Source: Epiperipatus broadwayi (taxonomy: Eukaryota; Onychophora; Udeonychophora; Euonychophora; Peripatidae). Taken from it: a stretch of DNA of 64,000 nt. Every line of letters starts with the position of its first letter. Positions within the stretch are counted from its first letter, which is position 1. This document shows positions 37,431 to 49,365 of this stretch, piece after piece. Made by a program: the position numbers and the translations under genes. The stretch lies in contig JAQFVV010012396.1 in NCBI GenBank assembly GCA_028023455.1, forward strand, positions 22,382,750 through 22,446,749, written 5' to 3'. The notes below the pieces were generated by a model. It saw nothing but the letters and a program-made list of their open reading frames with translations. It ran no database searches and was not told where the DNA came from.

Positions 37431-37526
37431 TGCAAAGCTTGTTAAGAGCTTATTTGTGAGCTCTTTACATAACATTTGTAATACAAGCTTGTTTAAATTA
37501 GGTCATGTAACATATGTCTTGATTGA

Positions 37527-38732
37527 TTTTTTTGTGATTATAGATATTATATTTACTACAGAAGAAAATAATATTCATTTCAAGAATAAGATATATAAAA
37601 TCAATAAATGTTTATCCATAAGGTCACATGATATTCGAGTTAAACATTTTTTTTTGTTAGAGAGTCAAATTAATAAACTGTAATTTTTTATGAAGCATTT
37701 TACGCAAAGGAAGTATTTCCTTCCTTATATTTAAGAGGCTTAATTTGATTACCAGCATTTTATTCAAAGCAAATAATTCTTCTTAGCAAAAAAAAAAATG
37801 TTAAAGCAAAACAATAGCCTTTCCATAGACTTGGTATCTTTATTAGAATGTAATTCCACCAGTGAAATTTTTTCTTATTTAATTTACATTAAATATTTTA
37901 AAAAAAGAATAAAGCAACCAATAAAAAAATCTAATACAAAAATGATAGTGTTTTTATAGACCAGGTACATTTCTGGTATTAATATAAAAGATTTAGAAAA
38001 AGTAAGTGAACACAATTATTAAGGAAATTGTAGCAGACATTAGTAGGGTCCATATTTCAAAACAAAGGTATTATAAAAGATAATTGGAAAGAATTGTATA
38101 TAGTAAAGAAGTATGAAAAATATGATATTATTGAAATGACTAGTTATTTTAGATGTTAAGTAAGTCAAAGAATGGCTTGATAATGATTGTGCTTAGTATT
38201 GTCAGGTAAAAAAATAGTAATAATAATAACTTGAATAAATAAATATAAAAAAGTACTTGTTAAAATTTTTAATCATAACATGGAAGACTAAAATCATAAT
38301 CAAAATAGAATAGGACAACATTACATTAAAAGAATATTTCAAAAGATTCAAAAACTAAATTTTAAATCATTAAGAATTACAAAATGATGAGCATAAATAG
38401 CAAAACTTGCAACAAAAATATATATGAATGAATGAAATAAAGGAAAAAATTGATTGCTTACAGAGAAAATTATCCATCAGGTAATATTCAATATAGCAAC
38501 AGTTTGGCTAATATTTGAGAGCAATTGCATAAGTTTGAAATTCAAGACTTTACTTTTAGCAAATTATATTTATTGTTCTTTTTTTATATTTTATTTTTTA
38601 TAAAATGTTTTATTTAACTTATTAACTAACCTACAACTAAGATTTCATATTTAGCACTTCTAAACAATAGAATTTATTTTAAGCATGAAAGTAACATAAT
38701 ATAGAAAGCCAAATATAATTTCCAATAAGATT
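37527..38732. other. intergenic DNA, no gene seen
   Basis: A+T-rich. Two loosely similar stretches occur at about 37,690-37,990 with repeated AGCATTTTA(C/T)(G/T)CAAAG phrases. No coding or RNA feature. Confidence 0.4.
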
Positions 38733-38880
38733 TTAAACACATCACATGATCACCATTTTTTATGCTTGCTTAAGCTGTTAAAATGGGCAAAACTCTTCAT
38801 ATAATAGAGCCACTCAGTGCAAGCCAGAGTAATCAATGGATGCCAGAAGGCTTGTGCATAAAATTCCTATCTAGTGCCTA

Positions 38881-38940
38881 CTCATCCAATATCACCAGAC
38901 TAGTTTCTAAGCTTGTGGCTTTTATCAGTGAGGAGCTTGA
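38881..38940 (-). ncRNA. hammerhead ribozyme remnant, M1 left arm
   Basis: Minus strand: CTGATAA (G8 to A) at 38,928-38,922, AAGC-CACAA-GCTTA, GAAAC, TA, GTC at 38,900-38,898. Stem II AGC/GCT pairs. The core change predicts loss of activity. Confidence 0.45.
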
Positions 38941-39216
38941 GAAAGCATATAAAATTGTAATGATGTGATGTTTAGTGGTTTAATACCAATCCTTCATAAT
39001 AGGATAGTAGTGGCTATGGTTATTAAAGTACCAAAGATACCAAAATATATGGATACTGAATTGAGTTCAGACCTATATGACTATATAAACTAATGAGCTT
39101 GGATTGAAAATATTATTATGTTTTCAATTTTGGATTCATAATTTTGTAGTTAAGTAGACATAAAAGGTACTGCTGGAGAGTTGCATTAGATCCTGAGATC
39201 TAGGTGCAGTCCTCTT

Positions 39217-39277
39217 AGATCCAAGACTCCTCACTGATGAAAGCCACAAGCTACAAACTAGACTGGGGATATTAGAT
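39217..39277 (+). ncRNA. hammerhead ribozyme remnant, M1 right arm
   Basis: CTGATGA at 39,234-39,240 is intact. Stem II is AAGC-CACAA-GCTA, where both strands differ from the common GGC/GCC and still pair. G12 is changed (CAAAC) and the cleavage triplet is GAC. Inner stem I TCCTCA/TGGGGA is complete. Probably inactive. Confidence 0.45.
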
Positions 39278-39410
39278 AAATTGGATGAGGATGCATTAGT
39301 TAGATAATTTATGCATAAATCTTCTTGCATCCATTGATTACTTTGGCTTGCACTGAATGACACTACTATATGGAGAGTTTTGCCTGTTTTAAGATTTTAA
39401 AAAGTTGTAA

Positions 39411-39427
39411 TATATATATATATATAA

Positions 39428-39470
<43 letters not shown>
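39411..39470. repeat. (TA)n microsatellite, interrupted
   Basis: TA runs split by one AATATT segment, immediately outside the M1 element. Confidence 0.85.
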
Positions 39471-39472
<2 letters not shown>

Positions 39473-41602
39473 AAAATTAGCATAGTAAATTTTAATTCTA
39501 AATAAAGAGCTAAGTTTTTGATCTAATTTGTAATTAAAAGTAAAAAAATAATAATTAGTAATTAATTTAAAATAATTAAAATTAATTTAAAATATTTTGT
39601 TTAAACCTTTAAAAATGAGAAGGGAATAATTATTTAATTAATCTAAAATAATTAAATATAACTAAATTAATCAATCATTATCCCATTAAACAATTATTTT
39701 AAAGATAAATTTGTAACGAAGACGCTAAAATATTTTTAAAATTAATGAGTAATATTTAAAGGATGGGTTACAATGTAAGATATTATCATTAATTTGGGCT
39801 GCAGATCAATGTATGTTAAAATGAAAAAAAAAGTGGAATTAGAACAGAATCCTAAAGATGTTGGCATTGATATAATTATGTTAAATAACTCAATTTTTTA
39901 GAACCAAATAATTATATATATATATGTAAAATAAAATATGTTGGGACAACGTAATAGGATTGCAAGTGTAATATAATTTTCAAAGAAAACTACAAACAAA
40001 TGATTTGAAAAATAAAATGATAAATGGAATTGAGCTTGATATGTGCCGTTGAAGAGACTATAATAGGAGAGTAAAAGATTAAAAACATGACTATGTGTTA
40101 AATTGATAGAAGCTATAAACATTTTTTTTTCAGAAATGAAATGAAATTTGAAAATATCATTTTAATGATAATGTTTAAAAATGATACTAATATTTCATAA
40201 ATTATTACCCAAACCTAACTAGAATGATATAAAAGAGAGCTAACCATATATTTAAAATATTCATATTAAAGATTTTATTAAATACGATTTGGCTCTAATA
40301 AAAGCACTATGAGAAATATGATCAATGGTCTAAAAATATCGAAGTCAAATTCATAATTTTTCCCATATACTGTATATTATTAAACGGTTTAAACAAGTTA
40401 TTCTAATATTATAAAACATAAACTGCCTATAGTCTAAATAATATTTTGTTTATATTGAGAGAAAATTTAAAGTCTAATTAGAATTTTTTTTTTCCATGAC
40501 TTTTAAGTAGAAGTTATCATGAGATGAATTCTTCACATTAGATATATATTCATTTTACCACACTTTTATCTCACTCTGTGTTTTAATCTATCTGACTAGA
40601 TAAAATCTTGTAACATAATTTTCATTCACTTCCCAATTTCTGATTTAAATGAGACTTTGTGTACATTTAATTTTATATGGGATTCATTTTAAAAATATGC
40701 AATTTTATTTGACTTTTTCAAAATATAATTTAAATAAAGTGACCTCATTTTGATAATTCAATATTACATATATAAAACTCAAAAGTAGGAAATAAAAAAC
40801 ACATAGAAATTACAAGTAATGTTTTTATTTATATAAATGCTCTAGCAAATAAAAATAGATTTTTATAGCTTTCACGGGTAAATTATGGTGATCATAAAAA
40901 TGATAGAAAGGGAAACTAAGACTATGTTTAAGCATGAGCATCCCATGATTTTACATATGAAAGTTAAAGAAAATTTACTTTTTTACCTTTTAGTGTATGT
41001 ATTTTATTTTTTATATATTTTGATTTATTGTCGTTGTTAAATGAATTTTAAAATTTAAAACTAATTTCTCATGAACTATTTAAAAGAACATTATAAATTT
41101 AATTTTGGAATTTTACAACAATTTGTACTCTTATTTTATAGTCACAGGATAAATGATAGGATTAATTTTTATTATGATTGCAAAGAGAATGAGTAAATTT
41201 TTAATTAATACAATTGATGGAAATTATTTCAGTCGAGATATCTTTTTAAAAAAATATTTTGAATTAATTCTTTTATATAAAAAAAAATCATATGAAATAT
41301 TATATTTAGTTTTTGCTACATATTGCTGAAATCTGAATTAGAAAATAAGTTCTTTCCAAAGCAGAAGACATATTCAGAACACATTCAGGTCGCAAAAAAT
41401 ATTTATAACCTTTGTAGTTGTAATATCATCATTGTTTCTGTAATATATTTGAACTCTCTGTTTTAACATGTAAATGACATTTTATGGAAATAAAGAAATG
41501 TGTATCTAAGAATAATATAAATTTTTAAAAATAAATAATTCAACTACTTCTATATGTATATATAAGTGTAATAATGTTCAAGACTAAATGAGTTTGTAAG
41601 TA
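39471..41602. other. AT-rich intergenic DNA, no gene seen
   Basis: No coding family or RNA recognised. The minus-strand ORF at 39,898-40,122 lacks any supporting motif. Confidence 0.5.
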
Positions 41603-41776
41603 ATCATTAAAAACCAGGTAGCACTTAGACAATATCAATCTCAATAACAATCAACAATTTCAAACTGCCGTCAAGGCAACCACCTTTTGTTAAAGGGAGG
41701 TTACCTTGACAACAGTTTGAAATTGTTGATTGTTATTGATATTGGGATTGTCTAAGTATTGACTGTTTTTTAATGA
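41603..41776. mobile_element. 174-bp hairpin MITE
   Basis: The arms are almost fully complementary: TCATTAAAAA, CACTTAGACAATATCAATCT, CAATAACAATCAACAATTTC and AAACTG on the left, with matching complements on the right. They enclose a loop near 41,690 (CCTTTTGTTAAAGGG, itself able to pair). A few mismatches and a one-base slip occur near the outer ends. There is no coding capacity. The superfamily cannot be assigned because no clear target duplication is visible. Confidence 0.85.
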
Positions 41777-41959
41777 TATACATTATAATATGACTCAGTA
41801 AATAAAAAATATCCAAAATTAACAGCATTAATGTGCCTTAAAATCAGTCTATAGCAAATAATATTAATATTAAGTTCTTTCTCCAAGGCTCATTTTCATA
41901 AAAACATTGATACTGTTTCATTTATTTGTAAACATGATCAGACCATTTTTACTATTCTA

Positions 41960-42460
41960 GAGCACATAAGCTCAAGTAATCAATGGATTCCAGACAGTAT
42001 AATGCAATACTATATCCATCTCCTAACTAGTTTATGGCTTTCTCATTTGGTCAATGAGGACTAAGATTCAATAATGGAATTAATACATTTATGCCTCTAC
42101 CATCTCCCTTTTACTTTTTTATATTATTTAAACTAATAACTTGAAATTCAAAAAACATAATAAAGATTTAAATCCAAGTTAACATGTTAGCATAGTTTTA
42201 TAAATCAATGCAATTATGTTAGATCACCTTCAAAATATTAAGTTTTTTTTTTAATTTGGAATATTAGCATAAATATTATAAAAGAGTACAAGGTTACTTC
42301 TAGATACATAAGGCATTAATTTCAAGTTTGAAATCTAATCTTCACTCATAAAAAAAATGTTTAAGGATAAAATATTATACTACTATCCCATCTAGTACCA
42401 ATTAAGTTTTCAAACTTACAGTTGATAAAGCTAGTGTAAGATTAAAAAATATGTGTTTGA
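41960..42460. repeat. diverged M1-like copy
   Basis: TAAGCTCAAGTAATCAATGG and ATTCCAGA at 41,968-41,993 match the M1 segment ahead of the ribozyme. AACTAGTTTATGGCTTTCTC and GTCAATGAGG near 42,020-42,060 are a decayed hammerhead region on the minus strand. A body segment follows to about 42,235. A further segment at 42,297-42,460 resembles 50,473-50,530. The sequence is old and degraded. Confidence 0.55.
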
Positions 42461-43759
42461 AAGCATATGAGTAAAATGACATATTCATGCAATATTGTTA
42501 TTATTTATTTGTATGTGTGTTCTGATTTTGGTTTTATTAATCATCATATTAATTATATTTATTGTTGTCTCAAAGTGATTACAATTGACTACTCATAAAT
42601 CTAATCAGATAATTTGTTGTTTGAAAGTTTATAAAAAGTTTAAAACTTCAGGATTGATGACTTTGACACTGTGCTCCTTTACCCAAGGCTACTGATTATT
42701 ATGTCTATTTGTATAGAAGTGGGGGCTTTCTGACAAAAAAACATTGTCATAGATTTTTTGGTCCTTCCTTATGGTGAACATTTTCAATTTTATATTTTGA
42801 TAAAGATACAAAGTATTTGTCAAAAATATATTTTTATGCAGAATTTATATATCATTAACTTAAAAATTCTATTGTTTTTAATTGGCATTATCTTTATATT
42901 TTTAGTTGATGTGGATGTTGTTGTTTACATATTAGGAGTGCACTAATTATAAACACCAACTGCTGTATTCAGAGATGTAATGTTATTATTTTTATTTCTG
43001 ACTTCTAAGATTTACATCAATAATGATTTAATTTATTCTTTTTGGGCATAGTATTTCCAAAAACATAACTTTTAAACAAAATAACTAGTAATTGAATTTG
43101 TGAATTCAATAGCCATCATTTTCAATTTAAGCTGTATTTTATTTTGTTAAATTATGAGTGTTTTAGATTTCATATTATTTAAATACTTTGAACTTGTTTT
43201 TTTTTTTTTAATTTTCAAAATCTGATTAAACAATAATTTGTAATGTTTCTTTAGGGTCTGCTCAGTTCTTTTCATTACCTTAAAAATAATATCATTTTTA
43301 TCACTACTAAAATGTAATCAAAATTATCTTGTTATTTTTATCTATAAAAATCTTATCCAACTTATGTCTTTTCCATTTTTCATCTTTAATTCACAATCTT
43401 CTACAATTTTTTTTTCTGATCGATTATAACTTTTAAATAATAAATAAAAATTTTAAGTATCATATTAAATCAATTTAAGTGTTGCATTAATCATTGGCTA
43501 ATATATAATTTCCATTTTTTAATTCCAGCAATGTTAGCAAAAACAGCTTATAAAGATTGAAAGATGAAAGAATAGGTGAATCCACTCTATATTTTATAGT
43601 TTGTCACCTTAAGAGTGTTTTCATTTACATTTTATGTGGAAGGGGTGTGATTTACTTTTGTTTGAATTTCATATATATTAAGCTATAAATATTTTACATT
43701 TAAAATCCTATTACAAATATATTTTTGTTAATAATTTTCTCGGAAAAATATGATGATGA
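42461..43759. other. AT-rich intergenic DNA, no gene seen
   Basis: The plus-strand ORF at 42,758-42,946 is hydrophobic but has no homologue I recognise and no context. The rest is A+T-rich. Confidence 0.45.
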
Positions 43760-44276
43760 GGTGCCTATTTAGTTTGCACTCACAACCATTTTGAAATCTA
43801 AAAACCAACGCTGACACATCCAACAGATAAATGACCTAAATATTGAATAAAACTACTTTAAATTCATATTTTAAAAATTATAATCTAGTAAAAATAATAT
43901 GATTTATTTTATTAGGCTTTTTTTTAAATTTACCTTCATAAAATATTTGAAATATGATGGTGCAAAGTGCCAGAGTATGCAAAAAGGGGGGGAAAGATTT
44001 GGCCGATACAAAGTATCATCCAAAACATTCAGAAGTCTGATCAAACCAAGCTTATAATTTCTAAATACTAAAAGGTTATAACTTCTAAAATACAAATTAT
44101 ACTATATGCCCATATGAAATAAAGCATATTATTTTTACTAGCTTATAATTTTTAAAATATGAATTTAAAGTACTTTTATTCAATATTTATGTCATTTATT
44201 GGTTGGATGTGTCAGCAGTGGTTTTGGCTGGTTTTTTGGTTTCAAAATGGTCATGAGTGCAAACTAAATTGGCACC
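43760..44276. mobile_element. fold-back element with ~150-bp inverted repeats
   Basis: The left end is GGTGCCTATTTAGTTTGCAC and the right end GTGCAAACTAAATTGGCACC. Pairing continues inward through TTTTGAAA, GACACATCCAAC, AAATATTGAATAAAA and TTCATATTTTAAAAATTATA. The unpaired core (about 43,925-44,095) is a diverged R4-like segment with GATCAAACCAAGCTTATAAT. The minus-strand ORF there (43,904-44,095) resembles the R4 translation at 30,285-30,479 (GLIR, LLD). No transposase. Confidence 0.8.
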
Positions 44277-44609
44277 AATAATGAAAATTGATAAGAAATT
44301 GAACATTAATTATTTATTTTAAAATTGTATAATTTTATTTATTATTTTATTTTAAATAATATCAAATAACTTTATTGTCCTGGAAATTATATAAAGTTCT
44401 AGAACTGGAAGTGTCAGAATTGGGCTGCAATTCATGACTTTTGAACTCCAGAGAGACTCCAGAGACTAACAATCAAGAATTGGATCAAATAAATTTCACA
44501 ACACTTAATAAATATTTGCAAGGTATAATTACAGATTTTATTTTGATATTTTTGCAAAATATAAATCAATAGTCACTTTTTAATTAACACAACAACCACC
44601 TTACATACC

Positions 44610-44612
<3 letters not shown>

Positions 44613-44683
<71 letters not shown>
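44613..44683. repeat. (TA)n microsatellite
   Basis: About 36 uninterrupted TA units. Confidence 0.95.
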
Positions 44684-44686
<3 letters not shown>

Positions 44687-47600
44687 CAATAATGTGTTAC
44701 AATAAATAAATGGTAGTGCAATCAATAAATAGAGTTAAAGATCAATTTGCCGCTATTTGTACTTGAATATCACACATATCTTTCCAAACAAGTAATCATT
44801 TGATTATTTACTACTATAAATTAGTTATGCATTATTATTTATCTATGCATACTTTTTAATGAGACAGTATTTTGTTATTGATTTACCTTTCAACTTGCCT
44901 TTGTCCTTTAACTCATTTAATGATGGATATTTTACATACTGTTTGCATCAATCATGAATCTTTTAACTGATACTGTTGATTGATAGTTACAACCTGTATG
45001 TAACACTTGATTTATCTTTTAATGGCTTATTTTATTTGTGGAATATACCATAAGCCATTGAGGAAAAAGGTTCTTGGGTATTAAAATGCATTAATGTTAT
45101 ATTTAGTGTTCTTAATATATTTTTTCATGATAAAAAAGGAAGTGCTATAGCTGTGTATAGTTCTTTGTTTTTGTCATATCTATATATAGAAAATATGTGT
45201 TTAATTCTTTGAAATCCTGTTTCAAATCCATTGTAGTATCATTCACATTGTAGTAAAAGCAAAAAATTCTTTATAAATTTCTCTTCAGAATAAAAGCTGT
45301 GTGCTAATTATAGTTACGATTATATGTTGAATATCATTATATATTTCAGGTTTGTGATTAATATCTATTATTATATATTTCACTTATGGACTATTAACAT
45401 ATATTTATGTATTATCTTTCTGCCTTACATTATTAATTTGTATTTTTTATTATTATTACACTTATTTCTTATATTATTACTATTTATGTATTTTTATACT
45501 TTCTAACATGTTGTATCAACTATGAGTACCTTATATAGAAGACTTTTAAAATATTTGTCTCAAATAGTCTTCACAAGCATCTTTATAACAAACTGAATTA
45601 CAAATATGAATTTTTGTGAACGAGTCTAATCCTTAACAACCAACATTAGGAAATATTTCCAATATAAACTAGGATAATAGTATTTTATTGATATTGTGAC
45701 AGATGAATGTGTTGTTTAGGGGGGAAATGTAGTCTTTAAAAACCTTTAGAATCTTTAATAAAAAAAAAAAATTTTAGTTACGTGATTCAAGAATCATTAT
45801 TAAACATTATAATCACAGTAAAGTATTGTAAGAGGGCTAAACTAAATCACTGGCATTATTTAATAAATTTATCAGTATTAGTATGAAACATAAAATTAAA
45901 AAATAATTCTGATAATAATGGCTAAAAATATAATTTTTTAAATTAATAAAATTGCAAATTTTTTAGAATTATTCTACCTTTTAGCTACACAACAGAAAAG
46001 CATTACATAAACTGAATTAATCTTCTTCTATTTCTTTCTTATACTATATGAGAATGATTATAGATCTTAGACCAAACTATTTCCATTATATAGAGACAGA
46101 TATCTTAAAAAAACTATTTTTTATTATTGTTGAGAAAATGTTACATACAACTTCTGAATGATCAACTAATTGTCATTATAAAAATATTACATTTTTATTG
46201 TGTTTATTTTATTAAATATTTTCCATCACATAAAATGATTTTAAATATTACTAATACTACCATTATTCCTTATTAAATACATATGGACAGGATATCTCTT
46301 TTGAATGCTCACTTAAAAAGCTTCACAATATCTAAAAACTAAAAGCTGAAGAAAAAGAAAAATAGGTTTGGATTTATAAATAATGTACCTCAATTTTTTG
46401 GGATCTAATTTTTTTTTCTAGTAGCCATCTTTTATTCTTTGCTTTATATAACCAAGCTATGAATTTAAGCCAACTTTCTTGAATAGTTTATATAAAAGTG
46501 TTTTTATTATATTCATAAATGATTACATATATACTTTTTGCAGCATTTACGGTGGTCGATGAAATAAGCTCAAAAATTAAATGTTTGTGAATTTATTTTC
46601 AGTTGGAAAAAATATAGTCAATTTAATCAAATATATGGAAATGATGTGTTCAATTTGGTGTTTGGGTGCTCAAAAACACTATGTTTTATTAGCAATTGAC
46701 TACACAATCATTGTTTATTGTTTTATTTCTTTACTGAAATTACTTATATATTACAAGTTCATACATATATAGAGATGAGATTCAAAATTGAAAGCATAAA
46801 AATATGTAAACTATAAATATTAAATTATTCAAAGTATATCATTTTAAAACTATGTAAACAATATAATTTTTGATTTAATATTTCCTTATTATTTGTATTG
46901 ATTTTTTATTCTTTTCTGTTGTTTCTTGATAATGTGTTTGAAGGTTAAATACGGAATGTGTGTCAGTGAAGGATAATCTTTTTTTAGAGATGGCAGTTGT
47001 TTAACCAATAAGATGAAATCACCAATATAATAAGAATAAAAAAAAATGCTTTCCAGCAAGAAAAAGAGATGAAGGGTGAAATAATATTCAGAGAAGAGTC
47101 CATGTCTTAGTCAGTGTCTTAAAGAATTTTCCAGGAGACTGAATTAAGTCTAACTGTCATAAAATATCTTAAAAGGTCACCCAAATAACATGTCTGAAAA
47201 ATTAAAAGACAAATGATAACAGGATTATCTTCATAAAAATAGTGTCAAAAGTTTGAAAAATTATAGAAATAAAATAATTGAAAATTAAATTTATATATAT
47301 AAGCCATATATAGATAAAATAGGTAAGTCTTTTGAGAAAATGATAAATTTTATACTTACTTTGTTAGATCGAAAATGTGCATTTAAGCTTGAGTGAATGC
47401 ATTATTAATTTAAAATGGTATTACATTAAATAATTTAAAAAGTCGACTTTTTAGTGCAGTGGCTAACTCATTTATTTAAATAAATTTACCACTTATGATT
47501 TCAATTTAAAATTGGAAAAGCAAAACTTTTTAACAGATTTAAATTTTTTATATAACTATCCCACAGAAGGTATTTAACTGTAATGTTAATATACCGATAA

Positions 47601-48798
47601 AAAATATCTAGTGTACTTATCTAGCGTTAAAAGAAAGTATTAAACATTGTCGTTCTTTCACTATATAAATAATCTGATGGGTAACACTTTTTAGTTTATT
47701 ATTGTTTACAGAACAGATGAAGAGACACTTGCTTTGTAAAGGAATATTTAATTCATAATATCAACATGTATTTTTTATTTTACTTTATATCTGCTTTAAT
47801 AATATTCGTGTAATTAATGTATCAAAACGGATTTTATTTTTCCCTTTCTGAGTAATAAACAAATCAGATTCTTACGTTTACCATTGTTATGTGTTATATA
47901 TACAAGAAATTTGGCTGCTTTTTTATATAGAAAAGTAATTGTATTTTGTTCATATATATATATATATAGTCATGTGTGAAGCGTTATAGCATTATTGTAA
48001 GCATACATTTTCACTTAAGATCAGATCCAAACTAACAAGATTATTTTTAAGTATCTGAAACTTTTCATTCTATTTTGAAATTTTGTTAGTTATTCAGTTT
48101 ATAGTCACCATCAGCTATCCTGTTACTTATTGTTCAATAAATTGCTACCTAACAATATTTTACCAGAGTGTAAATTAAACAAAAAAGTTATAAAAAAAGT
48201 TTCACCAGCCAACAGCTGACTAGACTTTTGATTCATGGTTTTTTTTTTAACAGTGATGAAATGTTATTAGATCTAAATAAGAATATATTTCAAATATTTG
48301 TATATAGAATAGAACTTCATGATAATATGGAAACTAAATGCTACTCTTACAAAATAAACTAAGCAGAAATAATCAGACCTATTATACAAAGTATTTGTTC
48401 TTTGAAAAATTATTAAATATGTTTTTATTTGACTTATGATTATTGTTTGTGACTTACAAACATTTCAAGCATAGTAGGAGTTAGGTACAATAAATATCAT
48501 ATCTAGTAATTAATTCATATGTCTATCATGCTTAAATTGTGAATTCAAACCCTAGTAAAAGTTACAAAATAGGTTGCCATATTTGAAATTATTTGCATTG
48601 ACAGATTTTTTAAAAATATTAATTATGAATTATTTCTTATATAAATAATTTTAAAAGATTTAAATTTTATGTTAACTCTGTGAATGTTTTTAAAATAATA
48701 ATAAAATAATATAACTATCTTCATATCACCATACTTGATATATTCTTAAAATATAATAAAATACAGAAATCTATTACGGATCTGTCAAAAACCATTTG
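44684..48798. other. AT-rich intergenic DNA, no gene seen
   Basis: It holds a G6 polypurine tract in GGGGGGAAATGTA at 45,719-45,731, matched at 51,757-51,769. The ORFs at 45,324 and 46,581 (+) are hydrophobic chance frames. A short (TA)n lies near 47,955. Confidence 0.45.
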
Positions 48799-49365
48799 TT
48801 ATGAATTATTTTCTAATTGACAGTAATTTAATATTGATAATTATTATTAACTTTCTATATATAAAACAGTCCCATAATTATTAAATATCAATTTGTTAAA
48901 GATATTCATATCAGTAAAATATATTAAATATATCCAATATTATTTTAATAATTTTTAACTTATTCTTTATTTATTTATTAACTACTTTTATACATTCTTT
49001 AAAATCCATATTGCTCATATAACTTTTGATAAACTTGTCTATTAAATTTTCAATAAATAGATCCATTTTCAAAAAAATCCTTTATCATAAAGTCAATAAT
49101 TATTTCAACCAAATAATGTTTATATTATGTAAGAATAAGTTAAAAATTATTAAAAAGAAGAAATGAAAATTTGTGTATATAATTTTATTTAAAAATATAT
49201 TACAAAAAATTATTTATTCTTTAAATGATATTTCTGTAATATTTTTTATTGATATTAACGTCTTTAATAAATTGATATTTAATAATTATAATAATGCTTT
49301 ATATATAGAAAGTTAATAATAATAATGACTATCAAATTATGGCCAATTAGAAAAATAATTCATAA
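48799..49365. mobile_element. AT-rich fold-back element
   Basis: The left arm starts TTATGAATTATTTTCTAATT and includes ATTATTATTAACTTTCTATA, AATTATTAAATATCAATTTG and ATAATTTTTAACTTATTCTT. Complements occur in reverse order on the right: AAGAATAAGTTAAAAATTAT, CAAATTGATATTTAATAATT-like, TATAGAAAGTTAATAATAAT and AATTAGAAAAATAATTCATAA. The arms are 150 bp or more with scattered mismatches. No ORF. Confidence 0.6.

Larger units (their letters stand above)
36871..37526. mobile_element. M2 hammerhead fold-back element
   Basis: Inverted ends AAAGAGCTCACAAATAAACT (36,871) and its near complement ending at 37,468 enclose one forward unit (to about 37,250) and one shorter inverted unit. Each has a hammerhead-like core, then a GAAAATCTGAAATTTTCAGA palindrome-rich segment and CCAATCCAGCTATCTAA. 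The forward unit continues through CATATGGGACTGAAC to TGTCACATGACC. On the right the element ends with AACATTTGTAATACAAGCTT and TAGGTCATGTAACA, the inverted counterpart of that end. The plus-strand ORF at 37,363-37,683 is a chance frame across it. Confidence 0.85.
38733..39392. mobile_element. M1 hammerhead fold-back element
   Basis: A left flank with AACACATCACATGATCACC (38,735) leads to TTAA-AATGGGCAAAACTC (38,778). A shortened forward unit is joined near 38,960 to a complete inverted unit that ends GAGTTTTGCCTGTT-TTAA at 39,392. The inverted unit has GTGATGTTTAGTGG, CAATCCTTCATAATAGGATA, AATGAGCTTGGATTGAAAA and a hammerhead remnant. The ORFs at 38,783-38,968 and 39,136-39,363 are shadows of the repeat. 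Their similar peptides (SASQSNQWM) simply reflect the two arms. Confidence 0.88.

Noticed and set aside
37363-37683. 106-codon ORF, longest non-LINE frame on the plus strand
   Set aside because: It begins inside the M2 element and runs into A+T-rich DNA, with no motif or coding bias.
38783-39363. Two ORFs with a shared SQSNQWM peptide, possible gene pair
   Set aside because: They are the two inverted arms of one M1 element, so the shared peptide reflects the repeat.
42010-42060. Active hammerhead in the diverged M1 copy
   Set aside because: Position equivalents of CTGATGA and GTC are lost, so it is annotated only as a repeat.
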